A stretch of DNA of 64,000 nucleotides from Mycolicibacterium arenosum (GTDB lineage Bacteria; Actinomycetota; Actinomycetes; Mycobacteriales; Mycobacteriaceae). The position numbers and the translations under genes were made by a program. The notes below the pieces were generated by a model. It was not told where the DNA came from and made no database searches. It saw only the letters and a program-made list of their open reading frames with translations. This document shows, one piece after another, positions 46,427 through 55,539 of the stretch. The DNA is taken from NCBI RefSeq assembly GCF_024320865.1, contig NZ_JANDBD010000003.1, positions 496,001 through 560,000 on the forward strand. Reading direction: 5' to 3'. Numbering within the stretch: the first letter of the stretch is position 1; each line of letters opens with the position of its first letter.

Positions 46427-47296
46427 CTACACCGTCAGGTTGAAGTTGGCGTCGGTGCCGTAGAGCGCCAACGAAGCGAGTAGGACGACGAGGACGATCG
46501 CTATGAGTGAGGCGCGCATCGAGCGGCCGACGGCTTCGCCGACGCCGACGGGGCCGCCGCTGGCGTAGAAGCCGTAGTAGCAGTGGTTGATCATCACGAT
46601 CACCGAGATGATGATCGCCTGCACGAACGACCACGCGACGTCGTCGGGCCGCAGGAACGTGCGGAAGTAGTGCTCGTAGGTACCGGTCGACTGCCCGTAG
46701 AACAGCGTCGTGGTGATCTGCGCCGACAGGAAGCTCATGATGATCGCCATCGCGTACAGCGGGATGATCACCACGAAACCGGCCATGATGCGCGTCGAGA
46801 CCAGGTAGCTGATCGACTTGATGCCCATCACCTCGAGCGCGTCGATCTCCTCGGAGATGCGCATGGCGCCGAGCTCGGCGGTGGCGCCCGCGCCGACGGT
46901 CGCGGCGAGCGCCTGGCCGGCCACCACGGGCGCGGCGATGCGGACGTTGACCAGGGCGGCGAAGAAGCCGGTGAACGCCTCGACGCCGATGTTGCCCAGC
47001 GACGCGAAGCCCTGGATGGCGATCAGCGACCCACCGGAGAGCGTGACGAACCCGACGATCGCGACGGTGCCGCCGACGACGGCCATCGCGCCGGTGCCCA
47101 TCCCGATCTCGGCGATCAGCCGCAGCATCTCCTTGCGGTAGTAGCGCAGGGCGTGCCCGATCGAGCCGACGGCGGTGACGATGAACCAGGCGATGTGCCC
47201 GACGCTGTCGAGGAAGCGGGCGGGTGCGCCCGCGATCTTCTCCGCCGAGGAGACACCGCGGGGGAACCGCTGCTTGAGTACTGCCTGTGTCGACAC
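46427..47296 (-). CDS. yrbE1B: YrbE1B, MlaE-type permease of the Mce1 transporter
   Basis: A 289-residue inner-membrane permease. The MlaE family core is clear: GSLIAIQGFASLGNIGVEAFTGFF, then the coupling-helix EELGA-type sequence AELGAMRISEEIDALEVMGI that contacts the ATPase (Mkl). Five to six membrane helices. It pairs with YrbE1A; the ATPase gene mkl/mceG is not in this window. One-base gap from yrbE1A. Confidence 0.95.
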   Translation of the reverse strand: MSTQAVLKQRFPRGVSSAEKIAGAPARFLDSVGHIAWFIVTAVGSIGHALRYYRKEMLRLIAEIGMGTGAMAVVGGTVAIVGFVTLSGGSLIAIQGFASLGNIGVEAFTGFFAALVNVRIAAPVVAGQALAATVGAGATAELGAMRISEEIDALEVMGIKSISYLVSTRIMAGFVVIIPLYAMAIIMSFLSAQITTTLFYGQSTGTYEHYFRTFLRPDDVAWSFVQAIIISVIVMINHCYYGFYASGGPVGVGEAVGRSMRASLIAIVLVVLLASLALYGTDANFNLTV

Positions 47297-47297
47297 G

Positions 47298-48098
47298 TCA
47301 GCGCCCCGTTCCGAATCGAACGCCGATGGTGGTCATGATGACGTTCACCGCGAACAGCGCGATGACGCACAGCACCAGCGTTTCGTTGACCGCCGTGCCG
47401 ACGCCCTTGGCGCCGCCGGAGACGGTGAGACCGCGGTAGCAGCCGACCAGACCGGCGATCATGCCGAAGATCAGCGCCTTGACCACCGAGATCACGACCT
47501 CCGGAAGACCCGTCACCAGTGTCAGCGTCGACACGTAGGCACCCGCGGAGATGTTCTGGATGTAGACGCCGAACACGAAGCCGCCGACCAGGCCGATGGT
47601 GATCACCGCGCCGTTGAGCAGGAAGGCCACGAACGTCGACGCGATCACCCGCGGCACCACCAGGCGGTGGATCGGATCGATGCCGAGCACCTCCAGGGCG
47701 TCGATCTCCTCGCGGATGGTGCGGGCGCCGATGTCGGCGCAGATCGCGGTCGAACCCGCACCCGCGACGACGAGCACGGTTACCAGCGGACCGAGCTGGG
47801 TAACCGCACCCAGAGCGGCGCCGGCACCCGAGATGTCGGCCGCGCCGAACTCGGCGAGCAGGATGTTCAGGGTGAAGATGATGAGGACCGTCAGCGGGAT
47901 CGCGACCGCGATCGTGGGCAGGAACGCCACCCTCATCAGGAACCAGCCCTGCAGGATGAACTCCCGCCACTGGAACGGCCGGCGGAAGAGCGCCTTGAAC
48001 GTCAGGACGCACATCTTCACGAAACCGCCGACAGCCGTGAGACCCGGCGTGATCTGGTCGCGGACGTAGCCGACCAGTCCCGGCTGCTGGGCCGTCAC
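47298..48098 (-). CDS. yrbE1A: YrbE1A, MlaE-type permease of the Mce1 transporter
   Basis: A 266-residue permease starting at GTG 48098. It has the MlaE features FQWREFILQGWFLMRVAFLPTIAV and the coupling motif ICADIGARTIREEIDALEVLGI, followed by DPIHRLVVPRVIAS. GTG 48098 is preferred over a start at 48125 because MlaE proteins begin near GYVRDQ. It lies 212 bases downstream of the fadD5 stop, leaving room for a secondary promoter. Confidence 0.94.
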   Translation of the reverse strand: MTAQQPGLVGYVRDQITPGLTAVGGFVKMCVLTFKALFRRPFQWREFILQGWFLMRVAFLPTIAVAIPLTVLIIFTLNILLAEFGAADISGAGAALGAVTQLGPLVTVLVVAGAGSTAICADIGARTIREEIDALEVLGIDPIHRLVVPRVIASTFVAFLLNGAVITIGLVGGFVFGVYIQNISAGAYVSTLTLVTGLPEVVISVVKALIFGMIAGLVGCYRGLTVSGGAKGVGTAVNETLVLCVIALFAVNVIMTTIGVRFGTGR

Positions 48099-48310
48099 GT
48101 GGCGAGACCCGTCAGGCTGCCGCATTCACAGCGCCGCCACGGCAGAACCTGTCGCACGCGCCCTCCTAGACCCAGCCTCATGTCAGTGATGCCCGTCTCA
48201 CTACTCGCGGGTAGTAAGGCGGACCACAGGACTGTACCCGATGGATTCGGGGCCGTGCACGGCATCGGCAGAATTGAGGAGGCAACCGTTAGCAAACCCA
48301 TCTCAGCTGG

Positions 48311-50020
48311 TCAGCCTCTCGCCGTTGGTGCAGAAACCGTTGGAGCAGAAGAACTTTCGCGCGCGTCAATCTTCGACGGACTTCCGAAGAGGGTCCTCAG
48401 TTCCGTCTTCAGCACTTTGCCGGCGGGGTTGCGGGGCAGCACGTCGACGACCTCGAGCGCCTTCGGATGCTTATACCGCGCTAATCGTTCGTTAAGAAAT
48501 CCGTCGAGATCCGCCAGCGCTGGAACGCTCCCCGTGGCGGTGGCCCCCGCCGCCCAGGCGACGACGGCCACGGGAACCTCGCCCCACTTCTCGTCCGACC
48601 GCCCGATGACGGCGACCTCGGCGATCGCCGGGTGGGCTGCCAGGGCGTTCTCCACCTCGGCGCAGTAGATGTTCTCGCCGCCCGAGATGATCATGTCCTT
48701 CTTGCGGTCGACGACCCAGAGGTAGCCCTCCTCGTCCTGGCGGACCAGGTCGCCGGGGTGGAACCAGCCGCCCGCGAAGGCCTCGGCGGTGGCCTTGGGG
48801 TTGTTCCAATAGCCGGCCATCAGGGTGGGTGCGCGGTAGACGATCTCGCCGACCTGGCCGACCGGCACGTCGTTCATGTCCTCGTCGACGATGCGGGCCG
48901 ACACGGTCGGAATGACCTTGCCGACCGAACCCAGCTTCCTCATCGCGTCCTCGCCGAGCAGCATGGCGGTGACGGGAGACATCTCGGTCTGCCCGAACGC
49001 GGCGAGGATCGCGGTGCCGGGGAACGTGTCCGCCATCTCCTTCAGCAGCGTGTCCGATGCAGGCGCCGCGCCCCACGACAGGACCCGGAGCTTGAGTTGG
49101 CGCGGGCGTGCCTGCTGTGCGGCGCACACCGCCTGCCACTGCGCGGGCACCAGGAAGATCCCCGTGACGCCTTCGGCCTCCAGGAGATCGAGCAGCTGGC
49201 CGGGATCGAAGGCGCCGAGCGGGTTGATCACGGTCGGCCTGCCGAGGGTGAGGCCGGGCAGGATGACGCCGATACCCGCGATGTGGAACAGCGGGACGCC
49301 GACGAATCCGACGTCGTTGTTGATGTCGGCGCCGTTGGTGAACAGCATCGTCATCGTCTGGCCGGTGAGGTTCGTGTGCGTGAGCACCGCGCCTTTGGGC
49401 CGTCCGGTGGTCCCCGAGGTGTACATGATCAGCGCAGGCGAGTCGTTCGGCACGTCCATCGGAGCAGCGGGTGCGCCGTCCTCGTCGATGAGATCCTCAT
49501 AGCCGACGAGCCCGTCCTCGGACGGAGCACCGGCGACCACGACCGTCTCCAGCGGCGCGGCGATGTCGCGGACCGCGGCGGCCACCCCGGCGAGCACGGG
49601 TTCGGTGATCGCGACGTGCGCCTCGCAGTCCTCGATGAGGAACGCCAGCTCCTGCGGTGTGAGCCGGAAGTTGACGGGCACCGCGATGGCGCCGAGAAGA
49701 TTGGCGGCCAGGAGGCTCTCGATGAACTCGGTGCGGTTGAGCATCAGGATCAGCACGCGGTCGCCGAAGCCGACCCCGCGTCGGCTCAGCGCACCGGCGA
49801 GCGCGGTGACGCGGCGGTGCAGTTCGGCCCAGGTGGTGGTGTGGCCGAGGAACCGCAGGGCCGTGGCGTCGGGCTGCATCAGGGCGTGACGCGCGAGCTG
49901 GTTCGTCCAGTTCTGCCTTCGGGCCTGATACGGCTGCTCGAGGGGTTGCGCGCTCAACTGATGCTGCTCCAGGAGTGTCCACTGCGCCGGGTTGCGCAAC
50001 TTTGACATTTGATCAAACAT
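48311..50020 (-). CDS. fadD5: Fatty-acid-CoA ligase FadD5
   Basis: A 569-residue acyl-CoA synthetase. The AMP-binding P-loop is YTSGTTGRPKG, with GQTEMSPVTAML (A5 region), GWFHPGDLVRQDEEGYLWVVDRKKDMI (A7-A8) and the late catalytic Lys in NPAGKVLK. It activates imported fatty acids and is the first gene of the mce1 operon, as in M. tuberculosis. The ATG (50018-50020) abuts the palindrome TTTGATCAAA. The 48126-48310 interval holds no gene. Confidence 0.92.
   Translation of the reverse strand: MFDQMSKLRNPAQWTLLEQHQLSAQPLEQPYQARRQNWTNQLARHALMQPDATALRFLGHTTTWAELHRRVTALAGALSRRGVGFGDRVLILMLNRTEFIESLLAANLLGAIAVPVNFRLTPQELAFLIEDCEAHVAITEPVLAGVAAAVRDIAAPLETVVVAGAPSEDGLVGYEDLIDEDGAPAAPMDVPNDSPALIMYTSGTTGRPKGAVLTHTNLTGQTMTMLFTNGADINNDVGFVGVPLFHIAGIGVILPGLTLGRPTVINPLGAFDPGQLLDLLEAEGVTGIFLVPAQWQAVCAAQQARPRQLKLRVLSWGAAPASDTLLKEMADTFPGTAILAAFGQTEMSPVTAMLLGEDAMRKLGSVGKVIPTVSARIVDEDMNDVPVGQVGEIVYRAPTLMAGYWNNPKATAEAFAGGWFHPGDLVRQDEEGYLWVVDRKKDMIISGGENIYCAEVENALAAHPAIAEVAVIGRSDEKWGEVPVAVVAWAAGATATGSVPALADLDGFLNERLARYKHPKALEVVDVLPRNPAGKVLKTELRTLFGSPSKIDARESSSAPTVSAPTARG
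50008..50017. promoter_or_regulatory. TTTGATCAAA palindrome at the fadD5 start
   Basis: A perfect 10-base palindrome that touches the fadD5 start codon and lies about 90 bases upstream of mce1R. It is a candidate site for Mce1R or another FadR-like GntR regulator, but the published Mce1R operator has not been compared here. Confidence 0.35.
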
Positions 50021-50104
50021 TGTGTTGCCCCGGTCACACTAATGGCCTCGGCGGCCACGGGACAACCTTTAGGTCAGATCCAACCGGGGGGAAGGAAACC
50101 GGCC

Positions 50105-50797
50105 GTGAACGCAACCACCAGGTCGCGGCCCGCGCAACGGCGTTCGGGGCGCCGGGAGCAGCTGTCCGACGAAGTCGCCGCACACCTGCGCATCGGCATC
50201 ATGACCGGCTCGCTGCGGCCGGGCACCTTCATCCGGCTCGACGAGACCGCGGCCGAGCTCGGTGTCAGCATCACCCCGGTGCGCGAGGCGCTGCGTACGC
50301 TGCGCGGCGAGGGCATGGTGCTCCTCGAGCCGCACCGGGGACACGTGGTCGCACCGTTCACCCGCGGCGACATCGCGGACATCTTCTGGCTGCAGTCCAC
50401 CATCTCCGCACAGCTCGTCCGTACGGCGACGGAGCGCATCACCGACGCCGAACTCGACGACCTGGTGGCGTGCGTCGACACCCTCGCCGACGCCGTCCAC
50501 CGCCGCGCCGCCGATGAGGTGATCGAAGCCGAGTTCGCGTTCTTCCGGATGCTCAACCGATCGGCCGGGCGCATCAAGCTCGCGTGGTTCCTCCTGCACG
50601 CCACCCGCTACCTCCCGTCGCTGATGTACGCCGACGACGCGAACTGGGGCGACAGTGCCGTCGCCAACCACCGCGAACTCCTGGCCGCCCTGCGGCGGCG
50701 CGACGCCGACGAGGCGGTACGGCTGACCGGAGAACAGTTCAGCGACGGCGCCCGCAGGCTCACCGCGCGGCTCGACGCACTCGGGGTGTGGGACTAG
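50105..50797 (+). CDS. mce1R: GntR/FadR-family regulator Mce1R
   Basis: A 230-residue GntR regulator. The winged helix (LSDEVAAHLRIGIMTGSLRPGTFIRLDETAAELGVSITPVREALRTL, residues 19-65) is followed by a FadR-type (FCD) helical effector domain. Divergent from fadD5, the position of Mce1R (Rv0165c), which represses the mce1 operon and senses acyl ligands. GTG 50105 has GGAAGGAAA upstream and is preferred over a TTG at 50009, which overlaps fadD5. The 3' end overlaps the convergent SRPBCC gene by four bases. Confidence 0.92.
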   Translation: MNATTRSRPAQRRSGRREQLSDEVAAHLRIGIMTGSLRPGTFIRLDETAAELGVSITPVREALRTLRGEGMVLLEPHRGHVVAPFTRGDIADIFWLQSTISAQLVRTATERITDAELDDLVACVDTLADAVHRRAADEVIEAEFAFFRMLNRSAGRIKLAWFLLHATRYLPSLMYADDANWGDSAVANHRELLAALRRRDADEAVRLTGEQFSDGARRLTARLDALGVWD

Positions 50798-51234
50798 CGC
50801 GCCAGCTGCTCGGCGCGTGACTTGAGGTTGCCCGCCAAATGGTCGAGGGCGTCGTTGACGAGCTTGCGCACCATGATGTCCGGAATGCCCTTCATCGCCA
50901 CCTCGACGTCGAGGTCCACCGTCAGCAGCGTGGTCGCGCCCATCTCGACGACGGAGAACACCTGCTCCTGCTTGGCGAACAGGTCGCCCTGCTGCATCAC
51001 GGTCTGAATCTGGTTCTCGCTCGGGTAGTAGACGGCCTGGATGTACGTGCCCTCCATGCCGTTCACCGCGGTGTCCAGACGCAGCTGGCTCGGCCTGCCG
51101 TCGTCGTACCTCGCGAGGACCCAGGCGCCCTTGATCTCCTCGTTCCACTCGGGATAGGCCTCGAAGTGGGCCACGATCGCCATGATCGAGTCGGCTGGCG
51201 CGGACACCTCGACGGTCTTGCTCACCAAAGGCAT
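50794..51234 (-). CDS. SRPBCC-family protein (Rv0164 / TB18.5-like)
   Basis: A 146-residue START-like protein: MPLVSKTVEVSAPADSIMAIVAHFEAYPEWNEEIKG, strands through TLLTVDLDVEVAMKGIP, and the closing helix RKLVNDALDHLAGNLKSRAEQL. It is the counterpart of Rv0164 by position beside mce1R. ATG 51234 is chosen; the frame extends upstream into the divergent gene. Promoter with the 51239-51252 palindrome lies immediately upstream. Confidence 0.88.
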   Translation of the reverse strand: MPLVSKTVEVSAPADSIMAIVAHFEAYPEWNEEIKGAWVLARYDDGRPSQLRLDTAVNGMEGTYIQAVYYPSENQIQTVMQQGDLFAKQEQVFSVVEMGATTLLTVDLDVEVAMKGIPDIMVRKLVNDALDHLAGNLKSRAEQLAR

Positions 51235-51238
51235 TGCA

Positions 51239-51252
51239 CGACTATATAGTCG
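51239..51252. promoter_or_regulatory. 14-base perfect palindrome in a 24-base divergent gap
   Basis: CGACTATATAGTCG is a perfect palindrome. It fills more than half of the 24 bases between the start codons of the Rv0164-like gene (leftward) and the D-2-hydroxyacid dehydrogenase gene (rightward), only 4 and 6 bases from them. The TATATA centre could also serve as a -10 element on both strands, giving leaderless transcripts. Confidence 0.55.
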
Positions 51253-51258
51253 GCGGCC

Positions 51259-52212
51259 ATGCGGGCACGGGTGGCGGTACTCGACGACTACCAGAACGTC
51301 GCGCTCACCTCGGCGGACTGGTCGCCCGTCACGGCGCTGGCCGACGTCACGGTGTTCAACGACCACGTCGCCGACGCCGACGCACTGGTCACCCGGCTGG
51401 GGCCGTTCGATGTCGTGTTCGTCATGCGTGAGCGAACCCCGTTGCCGCGCAACATCATCGAGCGCTTACCTCGGTTGCGGATGATCGCCTCCACTGGACC
51501 GTTCAACGCGTCGATCGACATGACCGCCGCTGCCGACGCCGGGATCCACGTCGGCACCACGGGCGGCAGCGTCGCGTCCACCATCGAGCTCACCTGGGCG
51601 CTGATCCTCGGGGCGTCCCGGCACCTGGTGGCGGAGCGCAACGCCATCGCCGAGGGCCGATGGCAGACGACGGTCGGGCGCGAGCTGGACCGCCGCGTGC
51701 TCGGTGTCCTGGGCCTGGGCCGCATCGGCGCTCGGGTGGCGCGCATCGGCGCCGCGTTCGGCATGGACGTCGTGGCCTGGAGCACGAACATGACACCGGA
51801 CGCCGCCGCCGAAGCGGGTGCCCGCTACCTGCCGCGCGACGAGTTCTTCGCCGCTGCCGACGTGCTGACCGTGCACCTGAAGCTCGGCGACCGCTCGCGG
51901 GGGCTCATCGGCGCGACCGAGCTCAACGCGATGAAACCGACTGCGCTGCTGGTGAACACGTCTCGCGGACCTATCGTCGACGAGGCCGCGCTGATCGCCG
52001 CGCTGCGGGCGGGCACGATCGCCGGCGCCGCGCTCGACGTGTTCGACACCGAACCCCTGCCCGCCGACCACCCGCTGCGCACCCTGGACAACGTGCTGGC
52101 GACACCGCACCTCGGGTACGTCGCCGACAGGCCGTATCGCATCTTCTTCGGCGATGCGGTCGCGGCGATCGCCGAGTGGCTCGAGCAGAACCCCACCACC
52201 GAAGCTGACTAA
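51259..52212 (+). CDS. D-2-hydroxyacid dehydrogenase
   Basis: A 317-residue NAD-dependent oxidoreductase. The Rossmann motif is VLGLGRIGARVARIGAAFGMDVVAWS (GxGxxG near residue 155), substrate Arg in VNTSRGPIVDEAAL, Glu in DVFDTEPLP and the catalytic His in ATPHLGY. The N-terminal segment starts MRARVAVLDDYQNVA, like the glyoxylate/phosphoglycerate dehydrogenase-like group. It has no counterpart between Rv0163 and Rv0164. Convergent overlap of four bases with the thioesterase gene. Confidence 0.9.
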   Translation: MRARVAVLDDYQNVALTSADWSPVTALADVTVFNDHVADADALVTRLGPFDVVFVMRERTPLPRNIIERLPRLRMIASTGPFNASIDMTAAADAGIHVGTTGGSVASTIELTWALILGASRHLVAERNAIAEGRWQTTVGRELDRRVLGVLGLGRIGARVARIGAAFGMDVVAWSTNMTPDAAAEAGARYLPRDEFFAAADVLTVHLKLGDRSRGLIGATELNAMKPTALLVNTSRGPIVDEAALIAALRAGTIAGAALDVFDTEPLPADHPLRTLDNVLATPHLGYVADRPYRIFFGDAVAAIAEWLEQNPTTEAD

Positions 52213-52658
52213 CTCACGGTCGCGGTCTTCAGGAGTTCGCGGATGGCGTCCGGGATCGGCATCGGGCGCCGAGTGTCGCGGTCCACATACACATGCACCC
52301 AGTTCCCAACGGCGGCAACGGGTTCCGCCTGATTGTCGAACAGCGCAGTCCGATAGGTGACGCTGCTGGTGCCGAGCCGCGTGACGGCCAACCCGACCGT
52401 CAGCGGATCCGGGAACTGCAGTTCGGCGAAGTACCGGCAGCCCGACTCCGCGACAACGCCGAGCCACGGCGCCCCCATCGGGTCGATGCCGAGCGTCGTG
52501 TCGACCCAGGCGTTGATCGCCGTGTCGAACAGCTCGTAGTACACCGCGTTGTTGAGGTGGCCGAACATGTCGTTGTCCTGCCACCGGGTCAGCACGGGCC
52601 AGTGGATGGGGAAGTCGGCGGGGGTCAGGTCCCGTTCGGTCCGTTCGTCGGCGCTCAT
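52209..52658 (-). CDS. Hotdog-fold acyl-CoA thioesterase (Rv0163-like)
   Basis: A 149-residue 4HBT-type thioesterase. The active-site region is RWQDNDMFGHLNNAVYYELFDTA, with the Asp/His/Asn pattern of 4-hydroxybenzoyl-CoA thioesterases. Start at 52658 is 35 bases from the divergent alcohol dehydrogenase gene. It would hydrolyse a CoA thioester linked to lipid or aromatic metabolism. Confidence 0.9.
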   Translation of the reverse strand: MSADERTERDLTPADFPIHWPVLTRWQDNDMFGHLNNAVYYELFDTAINAWVDTTLGIDPMGAPWLGVVAESGCRYFAELQFPDPLTVGLAVTRLGTSSVTYRTALFDNQAEPVAAVGNWVHVYVDRDTRRPMPIPDAIRELLKTATVS

Positions 52659-52693
52659 TCCTGCATTCTGCTCGTGTCGGGCAAGCTGGACAC

Positions 52694-53791
52694 GTGAAGA
52701 TCCGCGGCGCCGTCCTCGAGCACATCGGTCTCCCCCGCAGCTACGCCGAGTCGAAGCCGATCAGCGTCGGCGAACTCGACCTGGCGCCACCCGGCCCCGA
52801 CGAGCTGTTGATCCGCATCGAGACCGCCGGGCTCTGCCACTCCGATCTGTCGGTCGTCGACGGCAACCGGGTCCGGCCGACGCCGATGCTGCTGGGCCAC
52901 GAGGCCGCCGGGATCGTCGAGCAGGCCGGCGCGGCGGTCGACGACGTCGCCGTCGGGCAGCGGGTGGTCCTGACGTTCCTGCCGCGGTGCGGCGACTGCG
53001 CGGCATGCGCCACTGACGGGCTGGCGCCGTGCGCGGCGGGTAGCGCGGCCAACGGGGCGGGCACGCTGCTCGACGGCGACGTGCGGCTCAGCCGCGGCGG
53101 TGAGCGGGTGCTGCACCACCTCGGCGTCTCGGCGTTCGCCACCCACGCGGTGGTCGACCGGCGATCGGTTGTTCCCGTCGACGCCGACGTGCCTCCGACG
53201 GTGGCAGCGCTGCTGGGGTGTGCGGTGCTCACCGGCGGCGGCGCCGTCCTGAACGCGGGAAGGCCGCGGCCGGGCCAGACCGTCGCGGTCGTCGGCATGG
53301 GCGGGGTCGGCACGGCGGCGATGCTCACCGCACTCGCCCACGACGGCGTCCGGGTGGTCGCGGTCGACGCCCTGCCCGAGAAGCTGGACCGGGCAAGGGA
53401 ACTCGGCGCCCACGCGGCTCACACGCCGGACGCCGTCGGTGACCTCAAGGCCGAGGTGGTGATCGAGGCCGTCGGGCATCCCGCGGCACTGGCGACCGCG
53501 CTGGCACTGACGGCGCCCGGCGGCAGCACCATCACCGTCGGACTGCCCCGGCCGGACGCGCGGTTGGAGATCTCGCCACTCGGTTTCGTCGCCGAGGGTC
53601 GCTCGCTGATCGGCAGCTACCTCGGCTCGTCGGTGCCCGCGCGCGACATTCCGCGATTCGTCCACATGTGGCGGGCCGGCCGGCTGCCGGTGGAGGAACT
53701 GGTGTCCTCGACCATCGAGCTCGATCGCATCAACGAGGGCATGGACCAGCTGGCCGACGGTAAGGCGGTGCGGCAGGTGATCGAGTTCTAG
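52694..53791 (+). CDS. adhE1: Zinc-dependent alcohol dehydrogenase (Rv0162c-like)
   Basis: A 365-residue MDR alcohol dehydrogenase. Catalytic zinc ligands Cys (TAGLCHSDLS) and His-Glu (LLGHEAAG); structural zinc cysteines in PRCGDCAACATDGLAPC; cofactor motif VVGMGGVGTAAML. GTG start. It belongs to the class III/NDMA-like zinc group and may oxidise an alcohol to an aldehyde in lipid degradation. Position matches adhE1. Convergent overlap of four bases with the acyl-CoA dehydrogenase gene. Confidence 0.9.
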   Translation: MKIRGAVLEHIGLPRSYAESKPISVGELDLAPPGPDELLIRIETAGLCHSDLSVVDGNRVRPTPMLLGHEAAGIVEQAGAAVDDVAVGQRVVLTFLPRCGDCAACATDGLAPCAAGSAANGAGTLLDGDVRLSRGGERVLHHLGVSAFATHAVVDRRSVVPVDADVPPTVAALLGCAVLTGGGAVLNAGRPRPGQTVAVVGMGGVGTAAMLTALAHDGVRVVAVDALPEKLDRARELGAHAAHTPDAVGDLKAEVVIEAVGHPAALATALALTAPGGSTITVGLPRPDARLEISPLGFVAEGRSLIGSYLGSSVPARDIPRFVHMWRAGRLPVEELVSSTIELDRINEGMDQLADGKAVRQVIEF

Positions 53792-55539
53792 AACCAGGTG
53801 TCGCGCATGTCGAGCGTTGTGCGATCCAGGCTCTCGAGGAGGTCCAGTTGCGCTGCGGTCCGGGGCAGTTCGTAGCGGAAGAAGTACGCCGCCGCCTGGC
53901 GCTTGCCGTCGTAGAAGTCGCCGCTGCTGCCGTCGGCGACCACCACCTGCTCCAGCCACATCCACGCGATCACGACGTGCCCGAACGCCTCCAGGTAGAT
54001 CGCGCTGTTGGCCATCGCGGCTTCGGGGTCGCCGGCGGCGAACATCGTCGTGGTGACGGTGACCAGCCGCTGCCAACTCGCCTCCAGCGCATCGGCGAAG
54101 TCCGCCGCCACCCCGCTGCACGCGCGGGCCCGCTCGACCGCACCGCCGATCCGCTTGCCGAGCTCGGCGAGGCTGGCGCCACCGCGCTGAGTCACCTTGC
54201 GACCCAGTAGGTCGAGGCTCTGAATCCCGTTCGTGCCCTCGTGAATCGGGTTGAGCCGGTTGTCCCGGTAGTGCTGCTCGACGTCGTACTCGCGGGTGTA
54301 GCCGTAACCGCCGTGCACCTGGATCGCCAGGTTGTTGGCCTCGAGGCACCACTGCGACGGCCAGCTCTTCGCGATGGGCGTGAGGATGTCGAGCAGCAGC
54401 GTCGTCTCGTCCCGCTCGGACTCGGACTCCGCCGTGTGCTGCAGATCGATGAGCCGGGCGCAGTAGAGCGCGAGCGCCATCCCACCCTCGACGTAACTCT
54501 TCTGCGCCAACAGCATTCGCTTGACGTCGGCGTGCTCGACGATGGGCACCTGCGGTGTCGTCGGATCCTTGGCGGTCAGCGGCCGGCCCTGCGGCCGTTC
54601 ACGGGCGTACTGCAGCGACTTCAGGTAGCCCGTGTATCCCAGCGCCACCGCGCCCATTCCGACACCGAGGCGGGCCTCGTTCATCATGTGGAACATGTAG
54701 TACAGGCCGCGGTGCGGTTCGCCGACCAGGTAGCCGACGGCTTCGTCGAGGTTGAGCACGGTGTTGGTGATACCGCGTTGCCCCATCTTGTGATTCAGCC
54801 CGGCAATGGCCACTCCGTTGCGGGTGCCGTCGGGAAGGAACTTCGGCACGACGAACAGCGAGATGCCCTTGGTGCCAGCGGGACCGCCGGGGATCTTGGC
54901 CAGCACCAGGTTGATGATGTTGTCGCTCATCTCGTGCTCGGCACCCGAGATCCACATCTTCGAGCCGCTGAGCCGGTGGGTGCCGTCGTCCTGCGGTTCG
55001 GCCCGGGTGGTGATGTCGGCGAGCGACGACCCCGCCTGCGTCTCCGACAGGGCCATCGTGCCGGTGTACCGGCCCGCCAGCATCGGAGCGACGTAGGTGT
55101 CGATCAGCTCGGGGCTGCCGAACTCGTTGAGCAGGTTGGCATTCGCGATCGTCAGCATCACGTAGCCCGACGTGCTCACGTTGGCCGCGGCGATCCACGC
55201 GAAACCGGCCTGCGCGACGCACACCGGCAGCTGAGCTCCGCCGACCGACGCATCCATGCTCATCCCGATGAGATCCGCTGCCGCGAAGGCGTCGAGCGCC
55301 TCCTTGACCTCGGGGATGACCGTGACGCGGGAGCCGTCGAACGTCGGCTCGTTGGCGTCGCTGGTCTTGTTGTGCGGCGCGAAGTAGCGCTCGGCGAGTT
55401 CCTGGCACAGCTCCAGCACACCGTCGAACGTCTCACGGGAGTGGTCGGCGAAGCGCTCGCGCTTGGTGAGCTCCTCGACGCCGAGCCACTCGTACAGCAG
55501 GAAGTCGAGATCGCGCCGCGACAGCAGGGTGGATTTCAC
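53788..55539 (-). CDS. Acyl-CoA dehydrogenase (long FadE5/AidB-like type)
   Basis: A 583-residue flavoenzyme, about 200 residues longer than ordinary acyl-CoA dehydrogenases. FAD/substrate motifs are TMALSETQAGSSLADI and KMWISGAEHEMSDN; the catalytic Glu is in HEGTNGIQSLDLLGRK, and QVHGGYGYTREY precedes it. The extra C-terminal helical domain marks the FadE5/DmdC-like group, which accepts long acyl-CoA. It is the third gene of a TetR-phosphoesterase operon, overlapping the phosphoesterase gene by four bases. Confidence 0.9.
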   Translation of the reverse strand: MKSTLLSRRDLDFLLYEWLGVEELTKRERFADHSRETFDGVLELCQELAERYFAPHNKTSDANEPTFDGSRVTVIPEVKEALDAFAAADLIGMSMDASVGGAQLPVCVAQAGFAWIAAANVSTSGYVMLTIANANLLNEFGSPELIDTYVAPMLAGRYTGTMALSETQAGSSLADITTRAEPQDDGTHRLSGSKMWISGAEHEMSDNIINLVLAKIPGGPAGTKGISLFVVPKFLPDGTRNGVAIAGLNHKMGQRGITNTVLNLDEAVGYLVGEPHRGLYYMFHMMNEARLGVGMGAVALGYTGYLKSLQYARERPQGRPLTAKDPTTPQVPIVEHADVKRMLLAQKSYVEGGMALALYCARLIDLQHTAESESERDETTLLLDILTPIAKSWPSQWCLEANNLAIQVHGGYGYTREYDVEQHYRDNRLNPIHEGTNGIQSLDLLGRKVTQRGGASLAELGKRIGGAVERARACSGVAADFADALEASWQRLVTVTTTMFAAGDPEAAMANSAIYLEAFGHVVIAWMWLEQVVVADGSSGDFYDGKRQAAAYFFRYELPRTAAQLDLLESLDRTTLDMRDTWF

